Positions 8,646 through 17,232 are shown, numbered from the stretch's first letter. The stretch: 64,000 nt of DNA from ZC4RG25 sp023428365 (GCA_050283925.1 JBNOAI010000001.1:434001-498000), one strand, 5' to 3'. The notes: generated from the sequence alone by a model not told the origin. Program-made: numbers and translations.

Positions 8646-8745
8646 AGCGATCCCCTTTTCGTAACGCCGACGAACACGACCCGCAGCCAACTCCATCCTG
8701 GAGCGCTGCCGATCTTTGCGCCGACGCGGACCATAGAGATCGCGC

Positions 8746-8778
8746 ATGACACGCCAACGACATCTAGATGACTAGATC
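8746..8778 (-). promoter_or_regulatory. Pho-box-like site overlapping candidate PhnF operator
   Basis: On the minus strand ATGTCGT-TGGC-GTGTCAT (8746-8763) matches 11 of 14 positions of two CTGTCAT repeats at 11-bp spacing. It overlaps the perfect 10-bp palindrome CATCTAGATG (8761-8770) and a second CTAGAT (8772-8777), which runs into the phnF stop codon. The TCTAGAT core recurs before phnF at 9560-9566. Together these suggest a promoter read by PhoB and by the neighbouring PhnF-type regulator. Confidence 0.45.
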
Positions 8779-9502
8779 ACGTCACGGGGTGATTATCGAA
8801 CACCACTTCCCATTGTCCGCCCGTCGATCGTGAGTTGCCGAACTCAATCGGTCGGCCCTGCAGGTCGATGTTGATCGACTCGACGACGAGGACCGGCTCA
8901 TCCCGTTCGTGCTGCAGGATCGTCGCCTCTTCTGGCGTGCTGCGGCGCGCGTAAACGCGCGTCAGGCGCCGCGTATAATCATCGAGGCCGATCATCGTCA
9001 GCGCTTTGGTTACCGAACCCGTCTCGGCAAAGAGAACCGGCATCTCGTGAAACCGATCCGCTGGAAAATGATGCGTCGTCAGACTGACAGGCACACCGTC
9101 GATGACGCGGAGATTATCGAAGGCGACGATGGTCGTGCCGGCGGGAATATCCAAATCTCGCGCAATTTGCTCGGTTGCAGGCATATGCCAGCTTCGGAGC
9201 ATCTGCCCGCGGGCATTCTGGACGATGTGGGATACGTTCTCGCTGAAGCGCGTGCGATGCCGGATCGGATAAGCCCGTCGAGGGGCTTTGACAAACATGC
9301 CCCGGCCGCGCTCGATCGAAATCGAGCCACGGTTTTGCAGCTCTGCCAATGCGCGGCGCACCGTGTGCCGATTGACGCCGAAGCGGGCCGCCAGATCGCT
9401 TTCAGGAGGAAGCTTGGTTCCCGACGGATACGTGCCATCGGCGATCTCGCGCCCGAGCGCCTCTTCGATCTCCCGCCACACGATCGTTCCCGACCGACGC
9501 AT
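8777..9502 (-). CDS. phnF: PhnF-type GntR/HutC transcriptional regulator
   Basis: This is a DNA-binding regulator of the GntR family, HutC subfamily, 241 residues. The N-terminal winged helix (about 8-75) contains LPPESDLAARFGVNRHTVRR and the wing ISIERGRGMFV. This wording is typical of the phosphonate-utilisation regulator PhnF. The C-terminal UTRA domain (about 95-235) would bind the effector. The gene lies just upstream of the binding-protein gene in the same direction, separated by 131 bp with a candidate operator. Its location between a phosphonate system and a glycerophosphate-like importer suggests that it controls that importer. Its own promoter holds a related TCTAGAT site, which suggests autoregulation. 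Confidence 0.82.
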   Translation of the reverse strand: MRRSGTIVWREIEEALGREIADGTYPSGTKLPPESDLAARFGVNRHTVRRALAELQNRGSISIERGRGMFVKAPRRAYPIRHRTRFSENVSHIVQNARGQMLRSWHMPATEQIARDLDIPAGTTIVAFDNLRVIDGVPVSLTTHHFPADRFHEMPVLFAETGSVTKALTMIGLDDYTRRLTRVYARRSTPEEATILQHERDEPVLVVESINIDLQGRPIEFGNSRSTGGQWEVVFDNHPVT

Positions 9503-9556
9503 TCATTGCCTCGAACTGTTTGATCCGGATCATCCCGGTGACACACCTTGGATAAG

Positions 9557-9570
9557 ATGTCTAGATAACT
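9557..9570 (-). promoter_or_regulatory. Candidate PhnF operator upstream of phnF
   Basis: ATGTCTAGATAACT contains TCTAGAT, shared with the palindrome at 8761-8770, and lies about 55 bp before the phnF start. Recurrence at both promoters flanking the regulator is the only support. Confidence 0.35.
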
Positions 9571-9752
9571 TACGGAATCTGTTGGGCGTGCATCCGCAGT
9601 GGCTGCACGGCACTCGCAGCGATACGGGCTATGTTGTCTCCGGCAGGACGGTCAGGCCACGGACATCTGTGTCCGGCCCCCACCGGATCACGACGAACAA
9701 AGGTTCTGCGCGCGGCAGTTTCCAGGACGTGTCGCGCAGATGCGGACCGTCG

Positions 9753-10706
9753 TCAGTACCGCTCAGGCACATAGCGGTCTTTCGGAACCGGCTTGCGCTC
9801 ATAATCCGGACTGTGCTCGCGTTGCGGCAGCTCAACGGTCGGTCGCTTTATCTCTTCGTACGGAATTTGCGACAGCAAATGTGCGATGCAGTTGAGACGC
9901 GCTCGCTTTTTGTCGATAGCCTCGACGACCCACCAAGGCGCATCCGGAGTGTGCGTCCGCTCCAGCATATCCTCCTTGGCCCGCGTATAGTCCTCCCACC
10001 GACGGCGGGACTCGAGATCCATCGGCGACAGCTTCCATTGTTTGATCGGATCTACATTACGCACGTGGAAGCGCAGATGCTGTTCCTCATCGGAGATCGA
10101 AAACCAGTATTTGATGAGGATCGTACCGGAGCGCACAAGCATCCGTTCGAACTCCGGGACCGCACGGAAAAATTCCTCGACGTCCTCTTCAGAGCAGAAC
10201 CCCATGACCCGCTCGACACCGGCCCTGTTGTACCAGGAGCGATCGAACAGCACGATCTCGCCGCCTGCCGGGAGGTGAGAGACATAGCGCTGGAAATACC
10301 ATTGCGTTTTTTCGCGTTCGCTTGGCGCCGGCAGAGCTGCGATGCGGCAGACGCGCGGATTGAGGCGCTGCGTGATGCGCTTGATCGCGCCGCCCTTACC
10401 TGCTGCGTCACGGCCTTCAAAGAGAACGACGACTTTGAGCTTCTGGTGGGCAACCCAATCCTGCAACTTCACAAGCTCGCCCTGGAGCCGGAACAACTCG
10501 CGGAAGTAGATCTTGCGGTCGAGTTCTCCAGCAGCGGACGGCTCGGCGGTATCTGACAGAAGGCTGTCCAGCCGCTCATCGTCGAGCTCCATCTCCAGCT
10601 CTTCGTCGAAGCTGTCGATCGCTTCGGCTTGGACTTTCCGCCTAAGATGTTCACCGCGATCGTGAGTCATCACGTTCTGCCTTGCGCTACCTGTTGTTTC
10701 GGACAC
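9753..10706 (-). CDS. ppk2: Polyphosphate kinase 2 (PPK2) family protein
   Basis: PPK2 enzymes move phosphate between polyphosphate and nucleotides, commonly making GTP or ATP from the diphosphate. The protein has 317 residues with an acidic N-terminal 50-residue extension. The P-loop reads GRDAAGKGG (98-106), and the Walker B/lid region reads IVLFDRSWYNR (151-161). The later segment WKLSPMDLESR is typical of PPK2 class I. It stands alone, 250 bp upstream of the phnF start and in the same direction. No clear Pho box precedes it. A link to the phosphorus genes beside it is plausible but not shown. Confidence 0.92.
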   Translation of the reverse strand: MSETTGSARQNVMTHDRGEHLRRKVQAEAIDSFDEELEMELDDERLDSLLSDTAEPSAAGELDRKIYFRELFRLQGELVKLQDWVAHQKLKVVVLFEGRDAAGKGGAIKRITQRLNPRVCRIAALPAPSEREKTQWYFQRYVSHLPAGGEIVLFDRSWYNRAGVERVMGFCSEEDVEEFFRAVPEFERMLVRSGTILIKYWFSISDEEQHLRFHVRNVDPIKQWKLSPMDLESRRRWEDYTRAKEDMLERTHTPDAPWWVVEAIDKKRARLNCIAHLLSQIPYEEIKRPTVELPQREHSPDYERKPVPKDRYVPERY

Positions 10707-11049
10707 AGCAATTTCTCAGATTTGCTACATCATCATGACACTTGGTTGCCCCCACTCAGCGTTGAGGTGGCATCGCTGACGTTTCCACGAATGCTCGAGC
10801 CTTCTGAGTATGCCCAGAACCGTATTCTAGTGGACATGCTGTGACAGGCTTAACGGATTTAATCGCTGCACCGGCACTCCCTGTGAGCTTGGGCTCACGA
10901 AGCTGAAAAAGATTCGGAAGGTGGATGCTTTGCTTGCGCGCCGGGCGCCAACGTGCGACCCACCCAGTCCCGGAAGGTCACGGCCACCCTTGACGAGCGT
11001 GGTCCGTAATTGAATGGGTAAGAAAAATCCGCCGCGCGAAGGGAGTGTC
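10707..11049. other. Intergenic region between ppk2 and a GntR gene
   Basis: This 343-bp divergent promoter region has no credible gene. It contains one perfect inverted repeat, GTGAGC-TTGG-GCTCAC (10883-10898), with no T-run on either side, so an operator or small hairpin is possible. Otherwise I see nothing distinctive. Confidence 0.5.
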
Positions 11050-11727
11050 GTGACGAAGGCTGCAAAGTTTCCGGATGCGAAGTCGGCCGATTCCCTATCG
11101 GCCGAAGCCTATCGCGCTATCGAGGAGCGTATCGTAACCCTGGTATTCCCGCCGGGCAGTACCTGGTCGGAGGCCGCCATCGCAGAAGCCGTGGAAATTG
11201 GACGGACACCGGTTCGCGAGGCACTCCAGCGGCTCGCCGTTGGGCAAGTCGTGCATATCGTGCGCAGGCACGGGATAGTCATCTCCCCCATTGACCTGCA
11301 GACCCAACTTCTGGTGATCGAGACCCGAAGGGAGTTGGAGCGTCTGGTTGCAGTGCGCGCAGCGCGGCGTGTGCTGGCCTCCGACAAGCGCGCACTTAGT
11401 AAGCTCGCTGATGAACTGGAAGAGGTTGGGAGGACGCAGCAGATCCGAGAGTTTCTCGGTATGCAGTTCATCTACAAGCGGCTGCTCGCCGACATCGCGG
11501 GCAATCCGTTCGCCGCCGCCGCGCTCGAGCCATTACACATTCTCACGCGACGGTTCTACTTCCGCTATCATACGGATCTTGAAGACTTGCCGCAGGTGAC
11601 GAAACTTCACGCCACGCTGCTCCGTTCGGTGGCGAGTGGCGAGGAAGCTGCCGCTAGTCAATCGTGTACGGCTATGATTGACTACGCAGAACAGCTCACT
11701 CGTCGGATTGTCGAGCGGGAACGCTAA
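11050..11727 (+). CDS. GntR-family regulator, FadR/FCD type
   Basis: This is a transcriptional regulator with an N-terminal GntR winged helix (WSEAAIAEAVEIGRTPVREAL) and a helical FCD ligand-binding domain. I chose GTG 11050 because GGGAG lies 4-6 nt before it. An upstream in-frame ATG at 11014 has no Shine-Dalgarno sequence and would add 12 residues. The FCD domain normally senses a carboxylic acid or sugar acid through a metal site. The gene sits 125 bp before the FAD oxidoreductase gene in the same direction and is the obvious candidate to control the catabolic operon at 11853-19782. The operator may be the AT-rich inverted repeat at 11802-11839. Confidence 0.85.
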   Translation: MTKAAKFPDAKSADSLSAEAYRAIEERIVTLVFPPGSTWSEAAIAEAVEIGRTPVREALQRLAVGQVVHIVRRHGIVISPIDLQTQLLVIETRRELERLVAVRAARRVLASDKRALSKLADELEEVGRTQQIREFLGMQFIYKRLLADIAGNPFAAAALEPLHILTRRFYFRYHTDLEDLPQVTKLHATLLRSVASGEEAAASQSCTAMIDYAEQLTRRIVERER

Positions 11728-11801
11728 ATAACTTCCCTAAATCCGTTAGTTAAGTAGGGCGGAGCACATGCTCCTTCCACGCCACTTGACGTCACCCGTG
11801 T

Positions 11802-11839
11802 TTTGATATCTTATAAATATATTACAAAAATATATCAAA
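11802..11839 (+). promoter_or_regulatory. AT-rich inverted repeat at the catabolic operon promoter
   Basis: TTTGATAT (11802-11809) and ATATCAAA (11832-11839) are perfect inverted arms enclosing an almost pure AT stretch in a 60% GC neighbourhood. TTGACG (11786-11791) with TATCTT (11807-11812) could serve as a -35/-10 pair. The block lies just before GTG 11853 and is a good candidate for promoter plus operator. Confidence 0.45.
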
Positions 11840-11852
11840 TGGGGCAGGACGC

Positions 11853-13199
11853 GTGGATCAGGGCTGGCAGGGCCGGGACGACCGGTCGCCGTTGAATGTC
11901 GCGTGCGATGTGCTGGTCGTTGGCGGAGGTGCGGCGGGACTAGCCGCCGCCGTTACGGCTGCCCGTCAGGGACTGCAAGTGACTCTGCTGGAACGCTACG
12001 GCTTTTGCGGCGGCGCGGCGGTGGCGGGTCTGTCGGGCACCGTTTGTGGAATGTATGAAGCTTCTGCCGACGACTCCCGCTCACCGGTGCAGGCAGTGTT
12101 CGGGTTTCTCGACGAGTTCGTTTCCCGAATGGAGGCGCGAGGCGGTCTGACCGGACCGATTCGCTATGGAAAAACTTTCACCCGAGTTCATGATCAGCTG
12201 GCATGGCGCGAGACGGCGGACGACTTGCTCACCGATGCCGGCGTGCATGTGATCTATCACACCGTCGTAACCCAGGTTCTGACCGAGGGTGATCGTGTCG
12301 AAGGTGTGCGGGGCTACACGAAGCAAGGTCCACTGACGGCCCGCGCCAAGCTAGTCATCGATGCCTCAGGAGATGCCGACGTCGCGGCAATGGCGGGGCT
12401 ACCCTGTACGATCGGCGACAATGGCCGCGTTCAGAACCCGACCATGATTTTCCGCATGATGGGCGCAGACGTGGATCGTTTGCGCGAGGTCGAGGGTGAG
12501 GACAGCATTCTTGGTCCGCACGTTTCCGAGCTGATTTCGAGACTTCACGCGCAAGGAGACTACGTGCTTCCGCGCTCGAAGATCTTCCTGTTTCCAACGC
12601 CGCGACAGAATGAAATCCTGTGCAATGTCACGCGCATCGTTGGGCGCGACGGGCGCGAACTCAATCCTCTTGTCGCGGAAGACCTGACCGAGGCCGAAGT
12701 TGAAGGCCGCAAGCAGGTGCGCCAGTACGAGAGCTTTCTGCGCAACCATATCGCTGGCTGCGAAAACGCTTTCGTCAACGATACCGGTGTCCAGGTCGGT
12801 GTGCGTCAGACTCGACAGATTGTCGGGATGAGCCGCCTCGCCAATGCGGACGTCCTGGCTGGCCGTAAGTTCACCGACGGGATCGCCCGTTCCCCCTGGC
12901 CAATCGAACTGCATTCCGGTGCGAAACCTAAGCTCGAATGGCTGATGGAGGATATCTACGAGGTCCCCTATGGCTGTTTCGTGCCTGAGCGTGGCGAGGG
13001 CCTTTTGATCACCGGCCGCTGCCTTTCGGCCGAGCACGAGGCGCTCGCCTCCGCCCGCGTCACCGCGCAGTGTTTTTCGTACGGCCACGCCATCGGCCAT
13101 GCGGCGGCTATTGCCGTGAAAGAGCGCGTGGCGCCTCGCGAAATTGAAGGAAGAGATCTGCGGTCGATGCTCAATCGCGACGGCGCGCGCCTCGACTAA
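11853..13199 (+). CDS. FAD-dependent oxidoreductase (PF12831-like)
   Basis: This is a flavoprotein of 448 residues with an N-terminal dinucleotide-binding fold: DVLVVGGGAAGLAAAVTAA (19-37) and the ribose-binding Glu in TLLERYG (E47). A GDADVAAMAG-type second FAD motif (LVIDASGDADVAAMAG) and a C-terminal GLLITGRCLSAEHEALASAR segment complete the family pattern. The start is GTG 11853, with AGGA a few bases upstream. It opens the operon of crotonase, CoA-transferase, TRAP transporter and acyl-CoA dehydrogenase genes. It may oxidise or reduce the imported acid before CoA activation. The substrate is unknown. No signal peptide is seen, so it acts in the cytoplasm. Confidence 0.82.
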   Translation: MDQGWQGRDDRSPLNVACDVLVVGGGAAGLAAAVTAARQGLQVTLLERYGFCGGAAVAGLSGTVCGMYEASADDSRSPVQAVFGFLDEFVSRMEARGGLTGPIRYGKTFTRVHDQLAWRETADDLLTDAGVHVIYHTVVTQVLTEGDRVEGVRGYTKQGPLTARAKLVIDASGDADVAAMAGLPCTIGDNGRVQNPTMIFRMMGADVDRLREVEGEDSILGPHVSELISRLHAQGDYVLPRSKIFLFPTPRQNEILCNVTRIVGRDGRELNPLVAEDLTEAEVEGRKQVRQYESFLRNHIAGCENAFVNDTGVQVGVRQTRQIVGMSRLANADVLAGRKFTDGIARSPWPIELHSGAKPKLEWLMEDIYEVPYGCFVPERGEGLLITGRCLSAEHEALASARVTAQCFSYGHAIGHAAAIAVKERVAPREIEGRDLRSMLNRDGARLD

Positions 13200-13223
13200 C
13201 GGCTATCAATTATGGAGCGTCCA

Positions 13224-13961
13224 ATGATCAAAGAGGAGCGCCGCGGCCCGATCTGTGTCATCGAGATCGATCGGCCGAACCGCCGTAATGCACTCGACCA
13301 CGCGACCGTCATGGCCATGCGTGCGCGTTTTGCCGCTCTTAATTCAGACGAGACTGTTTCCGCCATCGTTCTTTCCGGTACGCCGCCGGGATTTTGCGCG
13401 GGCTCGGATTTGAAGGAACTCGCCACTCTCGACCTCAATGGCATGGCCGAGCACGAGGCCGATACCGCTGCCTTTGCGCGCGGCATCTCTTTCATGTCCA
13501 AACCTGTTGTTGCCGCCGTATCAGGCTTTGCGCTTGGTGGCGGTTTCATCCTGGCTGCCTCCTGCGATGTGGTCGTCAGTGCACCCACAACGCGTTGGCA
13601 TTTACCTGAAGTCGTCAACGGTTGGATTCCCCCTTGGGGTTTGACGGTGCTCTCCGCACGATGCGGGCCTGTCAAGGCGCGCCGTCTCACCTGGGGCGCG
13701 AGTGCAATCGACGGCATCGAGGCACACAGACTTGGCGTCGCGGATATCGTGGCGGACACCCCTCTCGAAGCAGCGGTGGCCGAAGCCGAGGCGCTGGCCA
13801 AGCTGCCTGCCGAGGCCGTTGCTTCGACAAAGCGCTTTTTCGCCCGGCAGATCATGGGGACGGGCGAGGCTGACGATACGGAAGCCAACATCCTGTTTGT
13901 CGATGACTGCCGCAGTGACGCCGCCGTCGCCACCTTCAAACGTTTTGGAATGCGCTCATGA
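13224..13961 (+). CDS. Enoyl-CoA hydratase/isomerase (crotonase) family protein
   Basis: This is a crotonase-fold enzyme acting on an acyl-CoA, 245 residues. ATG 13224 is chosen because GGAG stands 6 nt before it; an ATG at 13212 lacks such a site. The oxyanion-hole segments are GFCAGSDLKEL (57-66) and FALGGGFILAASCD (102-115). In classical hydratases the latter region carries a catalytic Glu (GGGCEL), but here it is Ile109. The second acid is present in HLPEVVNG (E129). It may therefore be an isomerase, hydrolase or lyase of the superfamily rather than a standard hydratase. It overlaps the CoA-transferase gene by 4 bp. Confidence 0.85.
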   Translation: MIKEERRGPICVIEIDRPNRRNALDHATVMAMRARFAALNSDETVSAIVLSGTPPGFCAGSDLKELATLDLNGMAEHEADTAAFARGISFMSKPVVAAVSGFALGGGFILAASCDVVVSAPTTRWHLPEVVNGWIPPWGLTVLSARCGPVKARRLTWGASAIDGIEAHRLGVADIVADTPLEAAVAEAEALAKLPAEAVASTKRFFARQIMGTGEADDTEANILFVDDCRSDAAVATFKRFGMRS

Positions 13962-15544
13962 ATGTTCCGCTGAAGATGCAAGCCAACAAGGTCGTCTCCC
14001 CCGCCGAGGCCGCGGAACTCATCCGCGATGGTGACACGGTTGCGAGTGTCGGCGTCATCGGCTGGATCACACCCGACCTTATGCTCAAGGCTATCGGTGA
14101 GCGTTTTTCTGCGTCCAGTACGCCACGTGGGCTGACGTTCTATTTCCCTTGCGGCACCGGAGACGCTGTCGGCATTCCTGGCATGGATCATGTCGCCCGT
14201 GAGGGCCTCATGAAACGTATTGTCTCCGGTTCATACATCAACCCGGTGAACCCGCGCACAGGCGGGCGACCCGCACTCATGGGGTTGATCCGGGAGAACA
14301 AGGTCGAAGCCTATTCCTGGCCGATCGGCGCGACGATGCACTGGCTGCGGGAAGTGGCGCGTCGTTCGCCCGGCTACCTCACCAAGATCGGTCTGGGCAC
14401 GTACATCGATCCGCGCAATGGCGGCGGTAAATTTACACCGCGCTGCGAGGATGACCTTGTCGAGGTGATGAATTTCCGTGGCGAAGAGCATCTCTTCTAT
14501 CCGACCTGGGCGCTCAATGTGGGCATCATCCGCGCCGCATCAGCGGACGAGTTCGGTAATCTGTCCTGGGAAGACGAGCCGCTGGTTTCCAGCAATCTCC
14601 AGATCGCTCTGGCGGTGAAGGCGTGCGGCGGCAAGGTCATCGCGCAGGTGCGCCGCATCGTTCCACGGCATTCACGTCCGGTTTCCTCCGTACGGCTGCC
14701 TGGCGTGCTGGTCGATGCGATCGTGGTCGATCCGGACATGATGATGAGCACCGACGTGGCCTACGATCCAGGCTATCTGGGCATGTCCAAGCATGTCTTG
14801 AAACAAGGTCCATTGCCGATCTCAGCCGACAAGGTCATTGCCCGCCGGGCTTCCCGCGAGGTGCGTCCTGGTGAGGTCTCCATCTTCGGTTTCGGCGCCT
14901 CGTCCGATGCGCCGCAAGTGATGGCGGAAGATGGTCTGCTCACCGATGAAAAGCTCTACGATTATCACTTCACAACAGAGCACGGACCATTCGGCGGCTT
15001 TGTCATGAGCGGCTGGCAGTTTTCCGCGAACTGGAATCCTGAAGCTCTGCTCGATGGCCCATCGCAGTTCGACTTCATCGATGGGGGATTGTGTCCGTTT
15101 GCTGCTCTGGCGTTCGCCCAGTTCGATGAAGAGGGGAGCGTCAACGTCAGCAAATTCGGCGCGGCCAATCCGGGGGCAGGCGGTTTCATCGACATTGCAG
15201 CCAATGCGCGGCGCCTCGTTTTCACCGGCACGTTCACGACCGGTGGCTTGGGGTGTGATTTCTCGGGCGGACGGTTGGCCATCACCAAGGAAGGCAAGGT
15301 CAACAAGTTCGTCCGCAAGGCCGACAGCATCACCTACCGGGTGCGTGACGGTGTGAGGGAGAAAGGACAGGAGGCCCTCATCATTACCGAGCGCGCGGTG
15401 TTCCGCGTGGAAGCTGACGGCCTTGTACTCGCAGAGGTCGCTGAGGGTGTCGATGTTCGCCGGGACATCCTGGAACTGATGGACTTCCAGCCCGTGCGCA
15501 TCCTGGACCCGCTGCCTCGAATGGAAGGCTCCCTATTCGCCTAA
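13958..15544 (+). CDS. CoA-transferase, fused alpha-beta form (YdiF/propionate CoA-transferase-like)
   Basis: This enzyme moves CoA from a donor acyl-CoA to an acid, and should activate the operon's substrate. It is a single 528-residue chain containing both family I subunit halves, as in YdiF and propionate CoA-transferase. The likely covalent-intermediate Glu is E341 in FTTEHGPFGG, at the start of the second half. The N-terminal half starts with VVSPAEAAELIRDGDTVASVG, typical of the family. Translation is coupled to the crotonase gene by an ATGA overlap. With the downstream acyl-CoA dehydrogenase this gives activation followed by oxidation. The acid itself is not identifiable. Confidence 0.88.
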   Translation: MNVPLKMQANKVVSPAEAAELIRDGDTVASVGVIGWITPDLMLKAIGERFSASSTPRGLTFYFPCGTGDAVGIPGMDHVAREGLMKRIVSGSYINPVNPRTGGRPALMGLIRENKVEAYSWPIGATMHWLREVARRSPGYLTKIGLGTYIDPRNGGGKFTPRCEDDLVEVMNFRGEEHLFYPTWALNVGIIRAASADEFGNLSWEDEPLVSSNLQIALAVKACGGKVIAQVRRIVPRHSRPVSSVRLPGVLVDAIVVDPDMMMSTDVAYDPGYLGMSKHVLKQGPLPISADKVIARRASREVRPGEVSIFGFGASSDAPQVMAEDGLLTDEKLYDYHFTTEHGPFGGFVMSGWQFSANWNPEALLDGPSQFDFIDGGLCPFAALAFAQFDEEGSVNVSKFGAANPGAGGFIDIAANARRLVFTGTFTTGGLGCDFSGGRLAITKEGKVNKFVRKADSITYRVRDGVREKGQEALIITERAVFRVEADGLVLAEVAEGVDVRRDILELMDFQPVRILDPLPRMEGSLFA

Positions 15545-15586
15545 TCAATCGCCCGACAACAGGGCAGAACAACGGAGGAGGAAACC

Positions 15587-16615
15587 ATGGTCTCAAGACG
15601 TAATATAATGGTCGGCGGCGCAGCAATTGCCGCTGGTTCAACCCTGGCCGCGCCCGCGATCGCCCAGAAGACCCACCGCTGGCGCATGCAAACCCTTTGG
15701 CAAGCTGGCACCGTCAACCAGCAAGCTTTCGAGCGCTTCTGCACGAATGTTAAGTCCATGACTGATGGGCGCGTGCAAATCACTCCGCTGGCTGCTGGTG
15801 CGGCAGTGGGACTGCTAGAAACGCTCGACGCAGTCTCGCGTGGTCTTCTCGATGGTCATCACCCGGCCACGGTTTACTGGACCGGTCGCAATCCCGCATT
15901 CGGCGTTATTGGTGATCTCAATGGCGCCTATGACAATCCTTATCAGGCTCAAGATTATTTCGAGAACTACGGTGGTCTTGAGCTGCTGAAGGAAATCTAC
16001 AAGCCGTTCAAGATTTATCCGATCGGTGTGGCCTGGTGGGGCGTGGAATCCATCCCGATCTCTCGTCCGGTGCGCAGTCCGGATGATCTGAAGGGTTTGA
16101 AAATGCGCCTGCCACAGGGCATGTCGGCCGACATCTTAGCCAAGTTCGGGGTCGTCGCGGTCAATCTGCCGGGGACTGAGGTGTTCAGTGGCCTCGACCG
16201 TGGTGTCATCGAGGCGGCTGACTGGGGCACACTCGGCATGAACGCTGAGATCGGCCTGCACGAGAAAGCAAAGTATGCCCTCTTCCCCGGTTTCCATTCC
16301 ATGCCTGTCGGCGATGTTTCCGTGAACCAGGATCGCTGGGAAGCTCTGACGCCGGATCTGAAAGCGATCCTGACGATCGCTGTCCGCGATTTCTCCCGCG
16401 ACATGGTGCAGGGCGTTGCGCGGCAGGATGCTCAGACTGCGGGGAGCTTGGCGGAAAAGAAGGTCGAGATGATCTCCTGGACACCCGAATCGCGGAAGCA
16501 GTTCCGCACTGTCGCCGAGGAAGTTTGGCAGCAATACGCGCAGAAAAACGAGCTCTGCAAGAAGGCGGTTGACGGACAAGTCGCCTATCTCAAGAGCCGC
16601 GGCCTGATGGGCTGA
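15587..16615 (+). CDS. TRAP transporter substrate-binding protein, DctP family
   Basis: This is the periplasmic binding protein of a TRAP transporter, 342 residues. It starts at ATG 15587 after GGAGGA. The N-terminus SRRNIMVGGAAIAAG, ending in PAIAQ, looks like a twin-arginine signal, which is common among DctP proteins of the 2-oxo-acid/chloroaromatic group. The mature protein carries the TRAP pattern of a central SPDDLKGLKMRLP segment with an Arg that usually binds the ligand carboxylate. It is followed by the two TRAP membrane genes. The ligand is an organic acid, presumably the substrate of the flanking CoA enzymes. Confidence 0.9.
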   Translation: MVSRRNIMVGGAAIAAGSTLAAPAIAQKTHRWRMQTLWQAGTVNQQAFERFCTNVKSMTDGRVQITPLAAGAAVGLLETLDAVSRGLLDGHHPATVYWTGRNPAFGVIGDLNGAYDNPYQAQDYFENYGGLELLKEIYKPFKIYPIGVAWWGVESIPISRPVRSPDDLKGLKMRLPQGMSADILAKFGVVAVNLPGTEVFSGLDRGVIEAADWGTLGMNAEIGLHEKAKYALFPGFHSMPVGDVSVNQDRWEALTPDLKAILTIAVRDFSRDMVQGVARQDAQTAGSLAEKKVEMISWTPESRKQFRTVAEEVWQQYAQKNELCKKAVDGQVAYLKSRGLMG

Positions 16616-16673
16616 TGTCGCGTCGGGTGCGGGTTATGGGGCCCGCACCTTCCCGTCCTGGGAGGGAGCTTCC

Positions 16674-17195
16674 ATGAATATGCTCGATCGCGCGATCGCG
16701 TCTTTCAGTAACGGGATCGCCTGGATCTATTTCGCCGTCTTCCTGATCACGACTTATGACGTGGCGGCACGCTACATCTTCCATTCGCCGACCGTGTGGG
16801 GTGCCGACCTGGTGATTGCCCTGGCCGGAATACATTACGTGCTGTCCGGTGCAGGCGCGCTCCAGCGTGGCGATCATGTCCGCATTGACTTCATCTACAC
16901 TATACTGCCTGAGCGAGCCAAGTTCCTGGCCGACGTCGTCTCCGACATCATCATCATGATCGTGCTCGTCGCACTGATCTGGTTCGGTATTGCCCAGGCT
17001 ATCCCGTCGCTGAACGATTTCGAGACCACCGGTACCGCCTGGAACGCGCCAACTCCCGTGTTCATGAAGCTGGCGATCCCGATCGGCGCCGCGCTCATGC
17101 TCGTGCAGGCCATCATCAATCTCATTCGTCGGCTGCGCGGCGAGGCAAGCCCGTCGGCTACGGACGACAGCGCCTCCTCTCGCGGGCTCGACTAG
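16674..17195 (+). CDS. TRAP transporter small permease, DctQ family
   Basis: This is the four-helix small membrane subunit of a TRAP transporter, 173 residues. Hydrophobic segments appear around 15-33 (IASFSNGIAWIYFAVFLI), 48-62, 88-108 (DIIIMIVLVALIWFGIA) and 130-150. The conserved first-loop pattern of DctQ (YDVAARYIFHSPTVWGADL) is present. It lies 58 bp after the binding-protein gene, with GGGAGG before ATG 16674, and 37 bp before the large permease gene. Its role is to assemble with DctM for sodium-driven acid import. Confidence 0.88.
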   Translation: MNMLDRAIASFSNGIAWIYFAVFLITTYDVAARYIFHSPTVWGADLVIALAGIHYVLSGAGALQRGDHVRIDFIYTILPERAKFLADVVSDIIIMIVLVALIWFGIAQAIPSLNDFETTGTAWNAPTPVFMKLAIPIGAALMLVQAIINLIRRLRGEASPSATDDSASSRGLD

Positions 17196-17232
17196 TCTCT
17201 GCGCTCCTCATCGGACAGACACAGGTATCTCA

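Noticed and set aside
9288..10556. 422-codon open frame on the + strand across phnF and ppk2
   Set aside because: It spans two real minus-strand genes and their gap, and its translation resembles no family.
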